From positions 666,748-730,747 of the forward strand of contig SCFE01000025.1 in NCBI GenBank assembly GCA_004352715.1: DNA of 64,000 nucleotides, written 5' to 3'. This document shows positions 23,812 through 35,849 of the stretch, one piece after another. The notes under the pieces were generated by a model. The model was given only the letters and a program-made list of their open reading frames with translations, was not told where the DNA came from and made no database searches. This DNA comes from Hofstenia miamia (lineage: Eukaryota; Xenacoelomorpha; Acoela). Numbering within the stretch: the first letter of the stretch is position 1; each line of letters begins with the position of its first letter. Position numbers and translations under genes: made by a program.

Positions 23812-26800
23812 TTAATTTACTGAAGTGAAATGCTTCTTAAATATGTGTTTGTTCTTTATAAATGTAAATAGAACAATGTGTGTAAGTAGCTGACTAATGC
23901 AAATAATTATTAACGTACTAAGCCTATAGCCTAAGAATTCTTGAAGAAGGCTAATGTAAAGAACACTGCCTATCATTGGGCCTGATGTGTCAGCAATGGC
24001 AAAGCACGGTGCAATTAATGCTCTGATTGATCGGGTATCAAAGTCTTTGAATTCTTCAATGCAATAACAGTCCACAACCACAAAGGCAACGGTACCCATT
24101 GTTCCTCGGGGAATATTGAGAAATATCATTATGAAAATAATTGTAGGGTAGTGTGGTAACCACTCTTTAGCAAATACTATGTATAATGCAATCAGAGCAT
24201 TTGAATATAGAAAGGAAGAAACAGCAAGGAGTTGAAATGAGAATCCTTTGACAGAAAGGAATGATGCACCTAAGCTTGCAGGTACAAGTACTATACAAGC
24301 AATTAAGTAAGTCAACTCAACTTCGTACTCAGTACTCCTCCATTCACTTTTCATGATGTCTGCAAGATTGCACTCAACAAATGCAATCGTCGCATTTAGA
24401 TTTGTAATGGCCAGAAATACAATGATGATTGGAGGAGATCGAAGCAGTTGATAAAAAAGTTTGCATTTGTCTTTTTTGCAGTCTGGATCTCTTATATCTT
24501 CATTCTTTCTGTCAGGTAAGCAAGTAAGCTGATACATATCGCAAAATAGGGATATGAAGATTAACTCGCACATAAAACTCAACATGTATACAGATTTGTA
24601 TGAAATCATGTGGGAAAGTTTTAGACTTAGGAAAGGACCCAAAGAGAGTCCCAGAAAAAAACAGGTAAGAAACAAAGTCACTGCAGAAGATCCAAAATTT
24701 GAAAAAGCCTTCACTGCCAAAGGAAAATATGTGCACATAACGCATCCTACACCAGCACCATTCACCAGCCGATTTGTACAACTTAGAATCAAATATGAGT
24801 TGGCTTCTTGTAAAAAATCCGTCATCCTAAATTTGAAAGATTACCCAAAAAAAAACAAAATATATACAAATGTTAGCAAAATGAATTTCAATTCAAAAAT
24901 CATTAAGATCACAAACTACAAATGTTCATGCAACATAGACTTTTAGTGCCAATTATTGGAAATTGGTTCAAGCTTGGTTGGGCCTAATTTTTGACAGTGT
25001 GTTTAGGCTGGCCTGGCTTGGCCTGGCTAGGCTAAACCCTCTTTGGGGTTAATGATTTAATTTCAATCTGAAATACATGAATGGTAACAAATTTATTTGA
25101 AATCGCGTAAGCTTTGCAAATGATAAACGTTCTCTGTACATTTAAGCTGTTATAAGCAAAGTGTGTTTTTGAGCAGTCGCTCTTTTGTAATTTGACATAA
25201 GGTGGCAGAGCATTGAATATGCAAAAACTGATATTTTCACCAAGTGATAAAAGGGGTGTTTTCAGAGATCGCATTGAGACATTTTCCATCTGGCTCGGTG
25301 GGGTAATAATACATATTTCTTTATCCAATTTAATTTGCTTCGTTATTTTTTTGGTGTTGATGCTTTAAAAGTACAACTTATTGTTAATAGAACTAATTTA
25401 TCAAATTTGTTTGAATAGGTTATTATATCATCTTGTGACTGTATTAATACATGAATGAATAAAATTATTCAATCCATACGAAGGCCTATGTAGAAGAAGT
25501 TGTAAAACTCTTAAATTGCAAAATTTATAGAGAGTACGTTCAGAGTTTTCCGAAAGTATTTCAAGTTACTGAGAACAATGGCCTCAACTGAAAATTTACA
25601 GCTTTGACATAACGAAAAATATTATAGAGGAAATCATTATTTGAACATCGAAAAATAATAATTAAAAATTCAATGGTTTAGCTCTCCTTAAAATGTTCAT
25701 TGCCAAACAGAAATGGATTTTGCGAAAGCTATATCTGGGACAAGTGCACAATGTCTAACACAGTTGATATTGGTTCCTAAAAGTCCGCTCCGAATGACTT
25801 TTCAAAACATTCTTCATAAATGAATATATTGTTTTGAAATAAATTTATTTCAAATTATATTATGTGTTATTCATATATTTTATCGCTGCAGTTATTTACA
25901 TAATGTATATATCCTTTCGCAAATAATTATTTTATCTTGAGAAAATAATTTTGAAATTCAACAAAATTGTATATTAACAGGGCTCATTTAAAACAATTAG
26001 CATGTGGCAGATAANNNNNNNNNNNNNNNNNNNNNNNNNNNNNNNNNNNNNNNNNNNNNNNNNNNNNNNNNNNNNNNNNNNNNNNNNNNNNNNNNNNNNN
26101 NNNNNNNNNNNNNNNNNNNNNNNNNNNNNNNNNNNNNNNNNNNNNNNNNNNNNNNNNNNNNNNNNNNNNNNNNNNNNNNNNNNNNNNNNNNNNNNNNNNN
26201 NNNNNNNNNNNNNNNNNNNNNNNNNNNNNNNNNNNNNNNNNNNNNNNNNNNNNNNNNNNNNNNNNNNNNNNNNNNNNNNNNNNNNNNNNNNNNNNNNNNN
26301 NNNNNNNNNNNNNNNNNNNNNNNNNNNNNNNNNNNNNNNNNNNNNNNNNNNNNNNNNNNNNNNNNNNNNNNNNNNNNNNNNNNNNNNNNNNNNNNNNNNN
26401 NNNNNNNNNNNNNNNNNNNNNNNNNNNNNNNNNNNNNNNNNNNNNNNNNNNNNNNNNNNNNNNNNNNNNNNNNNNNNNNNNNNNNNNNNNNNNNNNNNNN
26501 NNNNNNNNNNNNNNNNNNNNNNNNNNNNNNNNNNNNNNNNNNNNNNNNNNNNNNNNNNNNNNNNNNNNNNNNNNNNNNNNNNNNNNNNNNNNNNNNNNNN
26601 NNNNNNNNNNNNNNNNNNNNNNNNNNNNNNNNNNNNNNNNNNNNNNNNNNNNNNNNNNNNNNNNNNNNNNNNNNNNNNNNNNNNNNNNNNNNNNNNNNNN
26701 NNNNNNNNNNNNNNNNNNNNNNNNNNNNNNNNNNNNNNNNNNNNNNNNNNNNNNNNNNNNNNNNNNNNNNNNNNNNNNNNNNNNNNNNNNNNNNNNNNNN

Positions 26801-27222
26801 NNNNNNNNNNNNNNNNNNNNNNNNNNNNNNNNNNNNNNNNNNNNNNNNNNNNNNNNNNNNNNNNNNNNNNNNNNNNNNNNNNNNNNNNNNNNNNNNNNNN
26901 NNNNNNNNNNNNNNNNNNNNNNNNNNNNNNNNNNNNNNNNNNNNNNNNNNNNNNNNNNNNNNNNNNNNNNNNNNNNNNNNNNNNNNNNNNNNNNNNNNNN
27001 NNNNNNNNNNNNNNAAACATATCCCAGAAATAGGGAAATTAATATCTGCCCAATGGGAAACATCCCCAATGTCAAGCCAATCTCGAAATAGCTCGCATTA
27101 TGGAACAGCCGTGCTTGATGAGGGAATATGGGTCCGATAATTGATTCATTTATACCTTCGAGGGTAGAAATTGATAGGAAAACTATCAGAACTATTCCTG
27201 ATGAAAAGCTTCTGAACTTCAT
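23812..27222 (-). CDS. Major facilitator superfamily transporter, SLC18/SLC18B1-like, interrupted by an assembly gap
   Basis: The first exon runs from ATG at 27222 down to the gap edge at 27015. It covers membrane helices 1-2 (IVLIVFLSIS, ESIIGPIFPHQARLF, LTLGMFPIGQILISLFLG). An in-frame stop lies just upstream, which fixes the start. The last exon is 24826-23812 (acceptor TTAG at 24830-24827) and carries about 337 residues covering helices 4-12. It includes the helix-4 signature region SCTNRLVNGAGVG and a hydrophilic central loop (PDRKNEDIRDPDCKKDKC). Order and spacing match SLC18B1, a vesicular polyamine transporter in vertebrates. Helix 3, about 40 residues, is missing and must lie in gap 26015-27014 or in an unseen small exon. 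The ATG at 24825 should not be taken as a start, because homology begins mid-protein. The substrate cannot be told. Confidence 0.8.
24955..25045. repeat. Degenerate GGCCTGGCTT word tract
   Basis: TTGGTTCAAGCTTGGTTGGG is followed by imperfect copies of GGCTGGCCTGGCTTGGCC. It lies in the MFS gene intron. Confidence 0.45.
25454..26014. repeat. 561-bp perfect direct repeat, copy 1 (ends at gap)
   Basis: It is identical without a mismatch or indel to 30113-30673 (constant offset 4659), checked line by line by eye. It ends exactly where the 1000-N gap starts. It has no obvious coding content or terminal repeats. Confidence 0.9.
26015..27014. other. Assembly gap of exactly 1000 N
   Basis: The round length suggests a scaffold join of unknown true size. 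It hides part of the MFS transporter gene. Confidence 0.95.
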
Positions 27223-28679
27223 CGAAATTGACACACAATTTTACTTCCTTCCGTTCAAATATCAAAAGTCAACGAAATGTTTGAATTCTGCTTGCATTGG
27301 CACTAAATGTGATAGAGCAATTAAAGCGGTTCTGTAAATACATGCATTTGGCTTGTAATTGAAGTTTAGTAATACAAACCCTAGCTTACCAATCCGTTAA
27401 GTAATACACATTTTTTTAGCTTTGATACCCTTGACACTTACCCTCCAATTGTTGAAGTAATATCATCCCAGATGAAAAAAAAATTCGCTCAATGGAAAAC
27501 AGATTCAAGCTGCTCCATGAAGTTAGCCTTTTGTATTTGTTCCAAAATCGTTGCAATGCACTTACAAGAATTTGTTTTGTTGTTTTGTTTAAATACATAT
27601 GTAATTATTGACTATACGGTAACTGGTTAAGTATCCATTTCCGTTTTGTTTTAAATTAAAGCTTTACGTGAAATTAAGTCATTTAATACAAAAATATGTT
27701 TTCCAATTAACACTAAAACACTATACATTTAGCCAATACACTAGGTTTAATACGCAATTAATGTCTTATTTGAAAAACTTAAATTAAAAATATTTCTCTT
27801 CAATATGAAATGCACCTTAAGTAAATTTTTTTAAAACAACCATTTTTAGCATATGGGCATGTCCATAAATATGATAGGACAGTTGGAATGTTGCCTTTCT
27901 TGCATATTAAGATTTTTCCGTTAGAAAATTTTGTAAGCTTTCAGATAGTTTAAAATGCGTATCCCTTGATTTATGGTTTATGAGATGTTGAGTGCAACAT
28001 GTGTCAATGATGGGACATCGGAAAATATGTCTCGACAGTTTTTGTTTTGATTTTGCAAAGGTTCTGTGGATTGAATTAGTTTTAGGCTATGTGCTTTTTT
28101 ACATAATGTTGATCATATCTCTAAGCAACTAGTTTAGCCTTGATGTTAACATATTCTACTTATATGCTTTTAACAACAAACATGTAAAATGTAAATTATG
28201 GGGCATCAATATTGTAAATGATGGGACACGTCTGAAAATAATTTATAAAATGTGAACTAATGTGACCACCACATTGTGGATAAGCTGTATGCTTTCCATT
28301 GCTGATGAAAAATTCTTCTTTTATCAATATTTCATTAATTTTAATAGAATTACTTTTGCAATTGAACTTTTGCATGCATGCACAAAATGCTCAAAATTGA
28401 CCAACACTGATTTTTTACTTAGAACTGCTGGACAAACCAATATTTGCATTGGAAGTGGCAAAGAAATTCCACTCAAATCGTTGAAACTCATAAGCCATTT
28501 TAAACTATCTTAGACTAGAAAACAAGAAACGATTCTTATATTATGTAACTAACCCATCTGAAAATATGCATACATAAACAATATTTTTGTTCTCTGGTTT
28601 TATAAATAAAATCAGCTTTTCAATATAACATGAACTAAGTATTTCATTTCATGCCCAAACACTCAGCATCATAAATTTA

Positions 28680-29010
28680 TGAAAGTCTCAGATGCATCAA
28701 AAGCGCATCCAAAATCTGGAATGTTAAGAACGCGAACTCGGATGTGCTCGCAAATCTATATCGGAAAAACTCGAGGAAAAATCATCAATACTCAAACTCG
28801 AATAAAAAGCCACTTGAAAACACCATAAAATTTGAAATATTTCAAAATTTCAGTTTCTTTATAAATTGCAAATAATTATCGTGAAATACATTGTAATTTG
28901 TTCTAAAAACTCGGAATTAGAAAAAACTCGATCGAACCCGGACTTGTCTTTAAAAAAAGAAGTTAAAACTCGAACACGGAACCAGTAACTCGAACTCAAC
29001 TCGAAAACCC
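28680..29010. repeat. Degenerate ACTCGA/CTCGAA word tract
   Basis: Many imperfect copies of ACTCGA(A/C) occur (GCGAACTCGGATGTGCTCGC, AAAACTCGAGG, CAAACTCGAAT, AAACTCGATCGAACCCGG, AACTCGAACACGG, ACTCGAACTCAACTCGAAAA), separated by ordinary AT-rich sequence. Confidence 0.6.
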
Positions 29011-30112
29011 TGCTCTGACTTAGTGTCTAGAGGTGTATCATCATTTACAGATTTTGTCAAATATGAACAATGGTAGAATCCTGAATTTTATGTTATGGTT
29101 TGTAAACAACATTTCTGTTTTGGAAGTTGAATGTTTTTAAATTTGAAAAAGCTTGAGTATGTTATACAAACTTTTGAATGTTTTTTGTAAATGACGGGGC
29201 ATTTCAATGAACATCATTTTGAATGAAAAGATCACATGCTAAAAATGCAAATTTCTTTAGAAGTCTATTTACAAAACTAGGATAATTCAAATATGCTTTG
29301 TTTGCTATAAAATTTATAATCTATGAAGTGCGTACACACTATCAAACATTATGAACTTCTTAAACTTACTGTAGGCTCAATGAAGTGAGAAGTTTGCTGA
29401 TGCATATCACCCACAGAACTTGCTCCGATGCAAAGTTTGTTACTCAATAATGAATTAATTTTTTTTGGTGAAAATTGACTTATTTACGGATAAGCCATAC
29501 ATAGGTTTACATCAAAGTTGATAAATTGTTTTTGTATAAACTTTTACTTTTATGGTGGAAGAATGTTATGTTAACATATCTTAAATTGAAATTCTTAACC
29601 CCAAGCAATCTATTTTGCCAGGGATTTGAACACATCTATGGATAAATGCGCTTCTCTGTTCGGTTGAAAATGTGTCATAAAATACATTCATGGGTTTGAA
29701 GGATATTAAAAATTAGTAAGTGGGAACGTCATTCCAACTCCGGGTTTTCTGATAAAAATCAGATGGTGAAAAATGGCCAACATTAACAAAAATAATTGCA
29801 ATTTCGAATAAAATCTGTAAAAGTGCTAAAATACTAGAATGTTAATTTTAATTAGCATACCAGTTACCTAGATTGCACACATTTCCAACTTCATTGCGTT
29901 ATTTTCAAGTATGGAAAGCACTTTCAATGCCGTCTGATTGTGATTGTAATTATGTTAAACTATTGTTTAATTCAATAAAAAAATATTTTTCAAAATATCT
30001 GTAATTCCGTGTTAACCCCTAAAAGAACATCTGCCAACATTTTGTTGACATCATAAATATTTTTATATTTCAATAGTGACGTGTCATTTCAATAATAATT
30101 ATTCCATAAAAA

Positions 30113-30673
30113 AATGAATAAAATTATTCAATCCATACGAAGGCCTATGTAGAAGAAGTTGTAAAACTCTTAAATTGCAAAATTTATAGAGAGTACGTTC
30201 AGAGTTTTCCGAAAGTATTTCAAGTTACTGAGAACAATGGCCTCAACTGAAAATTTACAGCTTTGACATAACGAAAAATATTATAGAGGAAATCATTATT
30301 TGAACATCGAAAAATAATAATTAAAAATTCAATGGTTTAGCTCTCCTTAAAATGTTCATTGCCAAACAGAAATGGATTTTGCGAAAGCTATATCTGGGAC
30401 AAGTGCACAATGTCTAACACAGTTGATATTGGTTCCTAAAAGTCCGCTCCGAATGACTTTTCAAAACATTCTTCATAAATGAATATATTGTTTTGAAATA
30501 AATTTATTTCAAATTATATTATGTGTTATTCATATATTTTATCGCTGCAGTTATTTACATAATGTATATATCCTTTCGCAAATAATTATTTTATCTTGAG
30601 AAAATAATTTTGAAATTCAACAAAATTGTATATTAACAGGGCTCATTTAAAACAATTAGCATGTGGCAGATAA
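30113..30673. repeat. 561-bp perfect direct repeat, copy 2
   Basis: The partner of 25454-26014. Here the sequence continues beyond the repeat into a minus-strand open frame (to 30850) that has a hydrophobic stretch but no identifiable family. Confidence 0.9.
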
Positions 30674-30897
30674 AGCTCGAACGTTTTCTGTCTTTTTTTC
30701 TCGTGGCATGTAATAAGCTAAATAGTTTATGAAGAAAAACAGATACAAACTGAAAAAATTAATTTTTAAGAATATTTTTGCTTGCTGAGAACCATATAAA
30801 AGGTAGTCATCAACACCGTAAATCAAGAAAAGTGTTTGAAATGATGCCACAAAATTTATAAATAAAGAATCCTAATATCATCAACTGTTCCCATATC

Positions 30898-30920
30898 TAT
30901 ATATATATATATATATATAT
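30898..30920. repeat. (TA)n microsatellite
   Basis: A TA run immediately upstream of the retrotransposon tail at 30940. Confidence 0.9.
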
Positions 30921-30936
30921 AAATTCAATTATATTA

Positions 30937-31474
30937 AAGTTACATATTATACCATTTAATATACGGTTCACAAATTTGGTATCCATCAAGAACTGGATTT
31001 ATTGAACTGGAAAAATTTCAAAGACGTTGCATTCACTGGGCTTCAAATAAGAAAAATATAGACTATAATGAATTAATGCGATTTAAGATTTTACCAATTT
31101 CCATCGAATTTCAACTTTTGGACTTAATATTTTTAAACAAACTACTAAATAATAAATACAACATTGATCCATATGATTATAAAAAATTTATTTCAAAGAA
31201 AGCCGGTTTTAGAACGCATGGAAAATCAATACTACAATCTCTAAAAGTAATTAAATCTATATCATCATCAAACTTTTTTTACAGAGTGGTTCATTTAGCA
31301 CATTTCATCATAATCAATACTAATATCGACGTATTTGCAAGACCAAGCTATTTGAAATTTGAAATATATGAATTTTTCACTAATTACGTTAAGTCTAACT
31401 TTGATGTTAACAACATATGTTCCTGGTTTATATCCTGTGACTGCAGTAAATGTCGTGTTTCTAAATTAGCATGA
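30937..31474 (+). pseudogene. C-terminal part of a non-LTR retrotransposon pol protein (5'-truncated)
   Basis: A continuous frame of about 178 codons has no clear start. It reads LIYGSQIWYPSRTGFIELEKF, then QRRCIHW, LMRFKILPISIEFQLLDLIF, FRTHGKSILQ, SSNFFYRVVHLAHFI and ends SCDCSKCRVSKLA. This order (YGs.iW / e..Q+r.iRw / R...L.l..LE.RRl..DLi / R....F..R....WN) is the region after the reverse-transcriptase palm in CR1/jockey-type elements, and it ends in a Cys-rich patch. It starts abruptly after a (TA)n run and is followed by a (TA)n tail at 31612-31641, which fits a 5'-truncated insertion with a microsatellite 3' end. Confidence 0.75.
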
Positions 31475-31607
31475 GATCATATTCATTTTTATTCATGCTT
31501 TTCAAGGTAAAATTCAACCTTGAGAAACTCAACTTTGGCAATTTCACTGTATTTTGGAAAATTTTTGTTATTTTTTTATGTACCATTTAAAGTGGTAATA
31601 TAAGTCA

Positions 31608-31644
<37 letters not shown>

Positions 31645-31666
31645 GAGAAAACAACAAAAATTTTAA

Positions 31667-31698
31667 TTGAGAGTACTTACTGTACCATCGTCAGTCAA
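31667..31698 (-). repeat. Penelope terminal motif, outer copy (degenerate hammerhead-like)
   Basis: It repeats 31818-31849 on the other side of the 82-N gap (31703-31784). The core is CTGACGA, but nine bases containing the GAAA box are deleted. Confidence 0.5.
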
Positions 31699-31817
31699 AA
31701 ACNNNNNNNNNNNNNNNNNNNNNNNNNNNNNNNNNNNNNNNNNNNNNNNNNNNNNNNNNNNNNNNNNNNNNNNNNNNNNNNNNNATATATATATAGAGAA
31801 AACAACAAAAATTTTAA

Positions 31818-31849
31818 TTGAGAGTACTTACTGTACCATCGTCAGTCAA
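31818..31849 (-). repeat. Penelope terminal motif, inner copy (degenerate hammerhead-like)
   Basis: On the minus strand it reads TTGA, CTGACGA, T, GGTAC, AGTAA, GTAC, TCTCAA. Compared with the 36.8-kb copy, it keeps the canonical CUGANGA core but has lost CGAAAGTAC, probably by a slip between the two GTAC words. Confidence 0.5.
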
Positions 31850-33999
31850 AAACCGAAATTATTTGGTGGTAAAAATATTAATTTACAAATCATTAATTAA
31901 ATTAAATTAAACTAAAATAAGTGAAGAGTTTGATAACATTTTGTATTTAAATTAGTTATCTCTTCCATAATATAAATTGATTCTGCGATCTTGGTGCATT
32001 TGTGTTTCATTAAAATATTAAAGTCAGATGTTGATGCTTTATGTATTTTTGAGTGCATATAAATTTCGGATTGTAAGTGTCCATAGAGATGTTCTTGAAT
32101 TTGTGTCTTCAAATGTCTTTTGGTTTCACCAAAGTAGAAGCTGTCACAATTTTGACAATTATATTTACAAAAAATTGATAAAACCACAGGTTTTTGAATT
32201 TGATCTTTGTTACGAATTAAATTTTATGTTTTTTCCGAATTTAAAATTGGTATAATTCTTGATTTCCTTAGTTTTATATTTAAATTATATATTGATTTCT
32301 TAAGACGTGATTCGTGCTGTTTAATAAAAGGTAGTTTCGAAAATATATTATCTTTGTGTTCTTGTGAATTGTGTTTTAATGAAGAGGATGTTAGAGCTGG
32401 TTTTGATGTTTTTTGCAAAAATTTTCAGGATACCCATTAGATCTTAGATTTTCAAATATTTTGTCAAAAGCCTTTGTGAGCATATTTTAGTTAGATGATA
32501 GTAAAACAGCTCTTCTAAATAAGTTTTTTGGAATTGAATGTTTATATTTATTATCACAGTATGATTGAAATGGTATATATAATCCGGTGTTAGTAGGTTT
32601 TTTAAAAGCAGATATTTTGAAATCCCATTGATGTTTTCTTCAATGTTGCATCTAAAAAATTTATTGAATCTTCTTTTTCATATTCACAAGCAAAGGGAAT
32701 TTCACTTAGTTGCGAATTAATATAAAAAGAAACATTGATGCATGATCATCGTTTTCCATCAAACAAAGAATATCATCGACATAACGTTTGTAATAAATTG
32801 GTGGTTTTCTTAAGTTTAGAAAAGTCTTTTCGATTAAATCTATTGTGAAATTCACAAACGTTGGATCTCATGGAGATCCCATCGCTATCCCATAATGTTG
32901 GTTACACACTTCATTTTCAAACAAAAAATAAATGTTTGATCAAGCTAATAATAAAAGCTTTCGAAGTGTTTCATTAGTAAATGGAAAGGCTGATTTAGGT
33001 GTTAGCGAACTTATATGGTCAATCATTTTCTTAACTGGAATTGATGTAAACAAACTTTTTGCATCATAACTAACCATGTAAGAATGTATGTCGCATTCTT
33101 TAATTTCATTAATAAATTTATTAGTATCAGTAAGAACAAATTCTTTAGGCATAAATAACTTTAATTTTTCATCAAGCCACTTAGATAAGTTATAAACGTG
33201 TGAATTAACCATTGATAAAATAGGTCTATAAAGCGGAGATGTTGCATCTTTATGTATTCTGCAAAGACAGTATAGACTTGGTGGTTAAGAGCCAGTGTTT
33301 TGAAAGCAATTGTAATACTCTTTGTCGATTTCTCACGAATTTTTCATTTGAAGAATTGTTTTATTGAATTTATCTTCTTGAGATTGAAATATCGAATTTG
33401 GAGTTTTCTTCTTATTTAACAAAACCTCTTTGAATTTTGTATCATCATCTTAGATTTTCTTTTCTTTATTTCTTCTATGTATCTGTGTATATTATCAACG
33501 ACAATCCCATTGCCTTTATCAAATTTTGATATGTAAATACTTTTATCTTTGTCTAGATTTTTAATTGAATTTTTTAGTTTTATTAATTCAGGTGGAACAC
33601 GAAATTTTTTGTTTATGTAATTATTAAATATTGATTTCACTTTAAATTTCAGTTCGTCATATTCAATTTCACTAGCTTTTTCTGATTTCAATAATTGTAA
33701 AACATAAACTCTGTCTCAATTTTGGCTAAATTTTTATCAATCTTTTTTGGCCATGACATTTTCATTCCTAAAGATAAAGCCGTTTCTTCTTTTTTAGTGA
33801 GAATTCTATCAGATAAATTAATTACCATACTATTTAATGTAAATGTATTATCTTTTGGCAATGCATTCTTTAATGCAGTAATTTTCTTTTCTTGGTGTAA
33901 TTTGGTACTGATTTCACTTTGAATTTCAGTTCGTCATATTCATAAAACGATAAAGAAGCTTAGGAGTAATCTGTTGTTTTTCTTTTTATCTAATGAGCT

Positions 34000-34940
34000 C
34001 ATTATTCCAATAACGGATATAGAACATTAGCTTAGGGAGAATGTTTGAAATGGCATGTTAGTTCTTCTTATTTGTTTTATCTGCATAGAGTTTTGAAGCT
34101 TTAAATTTTAAGAATCGCGCTATTTTCCAATCATTTCAAAACTCTTCATCAATTTATTGACTGCTCCATCTCCACACATGTGTCCTCACCATTCATGAAA
34201 GGACTACAAGATTCTACTTTGTGAAATACTCATAATCGTAAATTTATTTCTTTTAGTTATGATGATATTATTTTCCAGTTTAAACGTCTGGTGTCTTGTA
34301 GATTATGATAAACCAAAGAAAATGTTTCTTCATGTTATCTTCAAATATAAATTGTACTTAATTTAGAGTAATTCACTAGTATGGCAATGAAGAGGGATAA
34401 AATTTTTTCTGCGGTCCCGTAAATAAATAGATTACTGCTTTCCTCGGGTGAAAAGACTAATACCTGTCTCTTATACACAAGATTTCCTGTTTTTCAAAAT
34501 TTTGCTGTATGTTTAGAGGGCAATGGCCCCTCTTCTCTTTCCTCTTTTTTGTCTATTCAGTATGACACAAATACCTTGAACTGCTTAGTAAAATGCTTGA
34601 TTAATTCTTGTATGGTTATTCAAAATGTTTGCTGAAAATTGATATCAAGACATTTTATCTTTGGATAAATGAAATGCAACGTTTTTATTCCTGTATTTAA
34701 ATGAAATATAAGATTTTGTCAGCCTTGATTCAAAACATACCTCATCCTTAAAATGATATAGAAAGACTACCAAACCAGGATTGTCTACCATCTGCATACT
34801 AATGAACTACCTTAAGATTGTTTGTAATAATATTTTTGAAGAATGAGGAAGATAATTTAATACATTTTTTGACAGATATAATAGTTTTAGACGTAGTATG
34901 ATTAAAATTTTAATGGGGTTTCTATTTAGAATTCTACTTG
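34000..34940. other. Gene-free AT-rich stretch
   Basis: Nothing recognisable is present between the Penelope remnant and the tRNA-like box at 34962. Confidence 0.4.
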
Positions 34941-34961
34941 TAACAAAAACGATAGATTGTT

Positions 34962-35012
34962 AGTGGCCACCTCGTAGGTAAGCGCTTAGTCAGGATTGAT
35001 TCTCGACATTGT
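34962..35012 (+). repeat. Possible tRNA-derived SINE head
   Basis: GTAGGTAAGCGCTTAGTC resembles a pol III A box, followed by GGATTGATTCTCG, close to the B-box consensus GGTTCGANTCC. No cloverleaf with good acceptor pairing is evident, so this is not called a tRNA gene. Confidence 0.3.
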
Positions 35013-35280
35013 ATTCATGCATGCATATAAAAATATATGCTTATATTTTAGAGAATCTGTACAGGGGAATTAAATATATTGCTTAGAATTTGATGGAAAG
35101 TTAGCTTGAAATGTTATAATGTTGTAATTGCATGTTGTTTTCACATTTTTGTTTATCCTGTCCATGCCTATTCTATCACTTTCAAATTGTGAACTATTAT
35201 GAGAGATCTAATTATTCTCGAACTTGTTGCTACGTGACTAGTGCTTTTGATGTGGCATCGTGCTTCTAAATTAATTGCAG

Positions 35281-35390
35281 AGCTTGTGGTACCCGTAGCT
35301 GACGAAATTGATGGGACTTCATGCGAAGCAATCAACTTTAATGTACGATCAACAAAGTGTTTTGATGTACTTAATTACGAAACTATTTAA
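35281..35390 (+). CDS. Candidate orphan terminal exon
   Basis: After an acceptor-like AATTGCAG, two bases and then 35 open codons run to TAA, with protein-like composition (LVVPVADEIDGTSCEAINF, then NVRSTKCFDVLNYETI). The segment is less AT-rich than its surroundings. No partner exon was identified, and it could be chance or a relic. Confidence 0.25.
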
Positions 35391-35849
35391 GAGCAAGCTA
35401 TTATCACGAAGTATAGGAAAATGTGTCATTCAAATTGCTTGCATTTAAACATTTAGTTCAGTTTACATTTAATTTTAGAATCTTGTACTCAGTAAACACA
35501 TAAAATATTATTTAATCTTAAACTATCAGGGAGTTCTTTTAAAATTTGTAATGTATTCTCATCAACATTTTATATGTCCCCAAAAACATTCAGAATCTAA
35601 ACTAAGTAATGAAGTCTTTCCTCAACTTCCATGTCGCTTTATAAAATTCAGTCAATCGTCAGTCCTTGAAGGTCAGGGCTGGATAGTGCAGGCCTAGCTT
35701 GAGACGAAATATTGTAAAAGTTCACTAACAAAATGGGACGAAATTTAAAAATTAACTTACTATTACGCAACAATGCACGAAAGTTAACCCAAATGCAAGA
35801 AAGTTATTTAATGTACAAGCAATGGGTTGAACCAGACTTGTCAACGAAC

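Larger units (their letters stand above)
31640..33950 (-). pseudogene. Penelope-like retroelement (RT plus GIY-YIG endonuclease), frameshifted
   Basis: Minus-strand frames run from high to low coordinates. An N-terminal part lies at 33691-33416 (SIYISKFDKGNGIVV). The RT lies around 33212-32740, with YMVSYDAKSLFTSIPV as box A, GIAMGSP as box B (followed by a stop) and YYKRYVDDILCLM as box C. A linker follows at 32418-32224. The GIY-YIG endonuclease is at 32187-31912 (CDSFYFGETKRHLKTQIQEH). Together these are diagnostic of Penelope-like elements. Several frameshifts and stops separate the pieces, so it is inactive. A segment near 33640 is partly repeated near 33912. The 3' end carries the hammerhead-like motif listed separately. 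Confidence 0.85.

Noticed and set aside
23812-24825. Separate short transporter gene starting at the ATG 24825
   Set aside because: Homology begins in the middle of the MFS fold and an acceptor immediately precedes the ATG, so it is an internal or last exon.
25032-25328. Minus-strand 98-codon frame as a missing exon of the MFS transporter
   Set aside because: Composition is fair, but it lies between the helix 1-2 and helix 4 exons, does not resemble helix 3, and would not fit the protein order.
30656-30850. Minus-strand hydrophobic frame as an MFS exon
   Set aside because: Its possible donors do not match the phase of the exon at 24826. It stays of interest only if the 561-bp duplication proves to be a misassembly.
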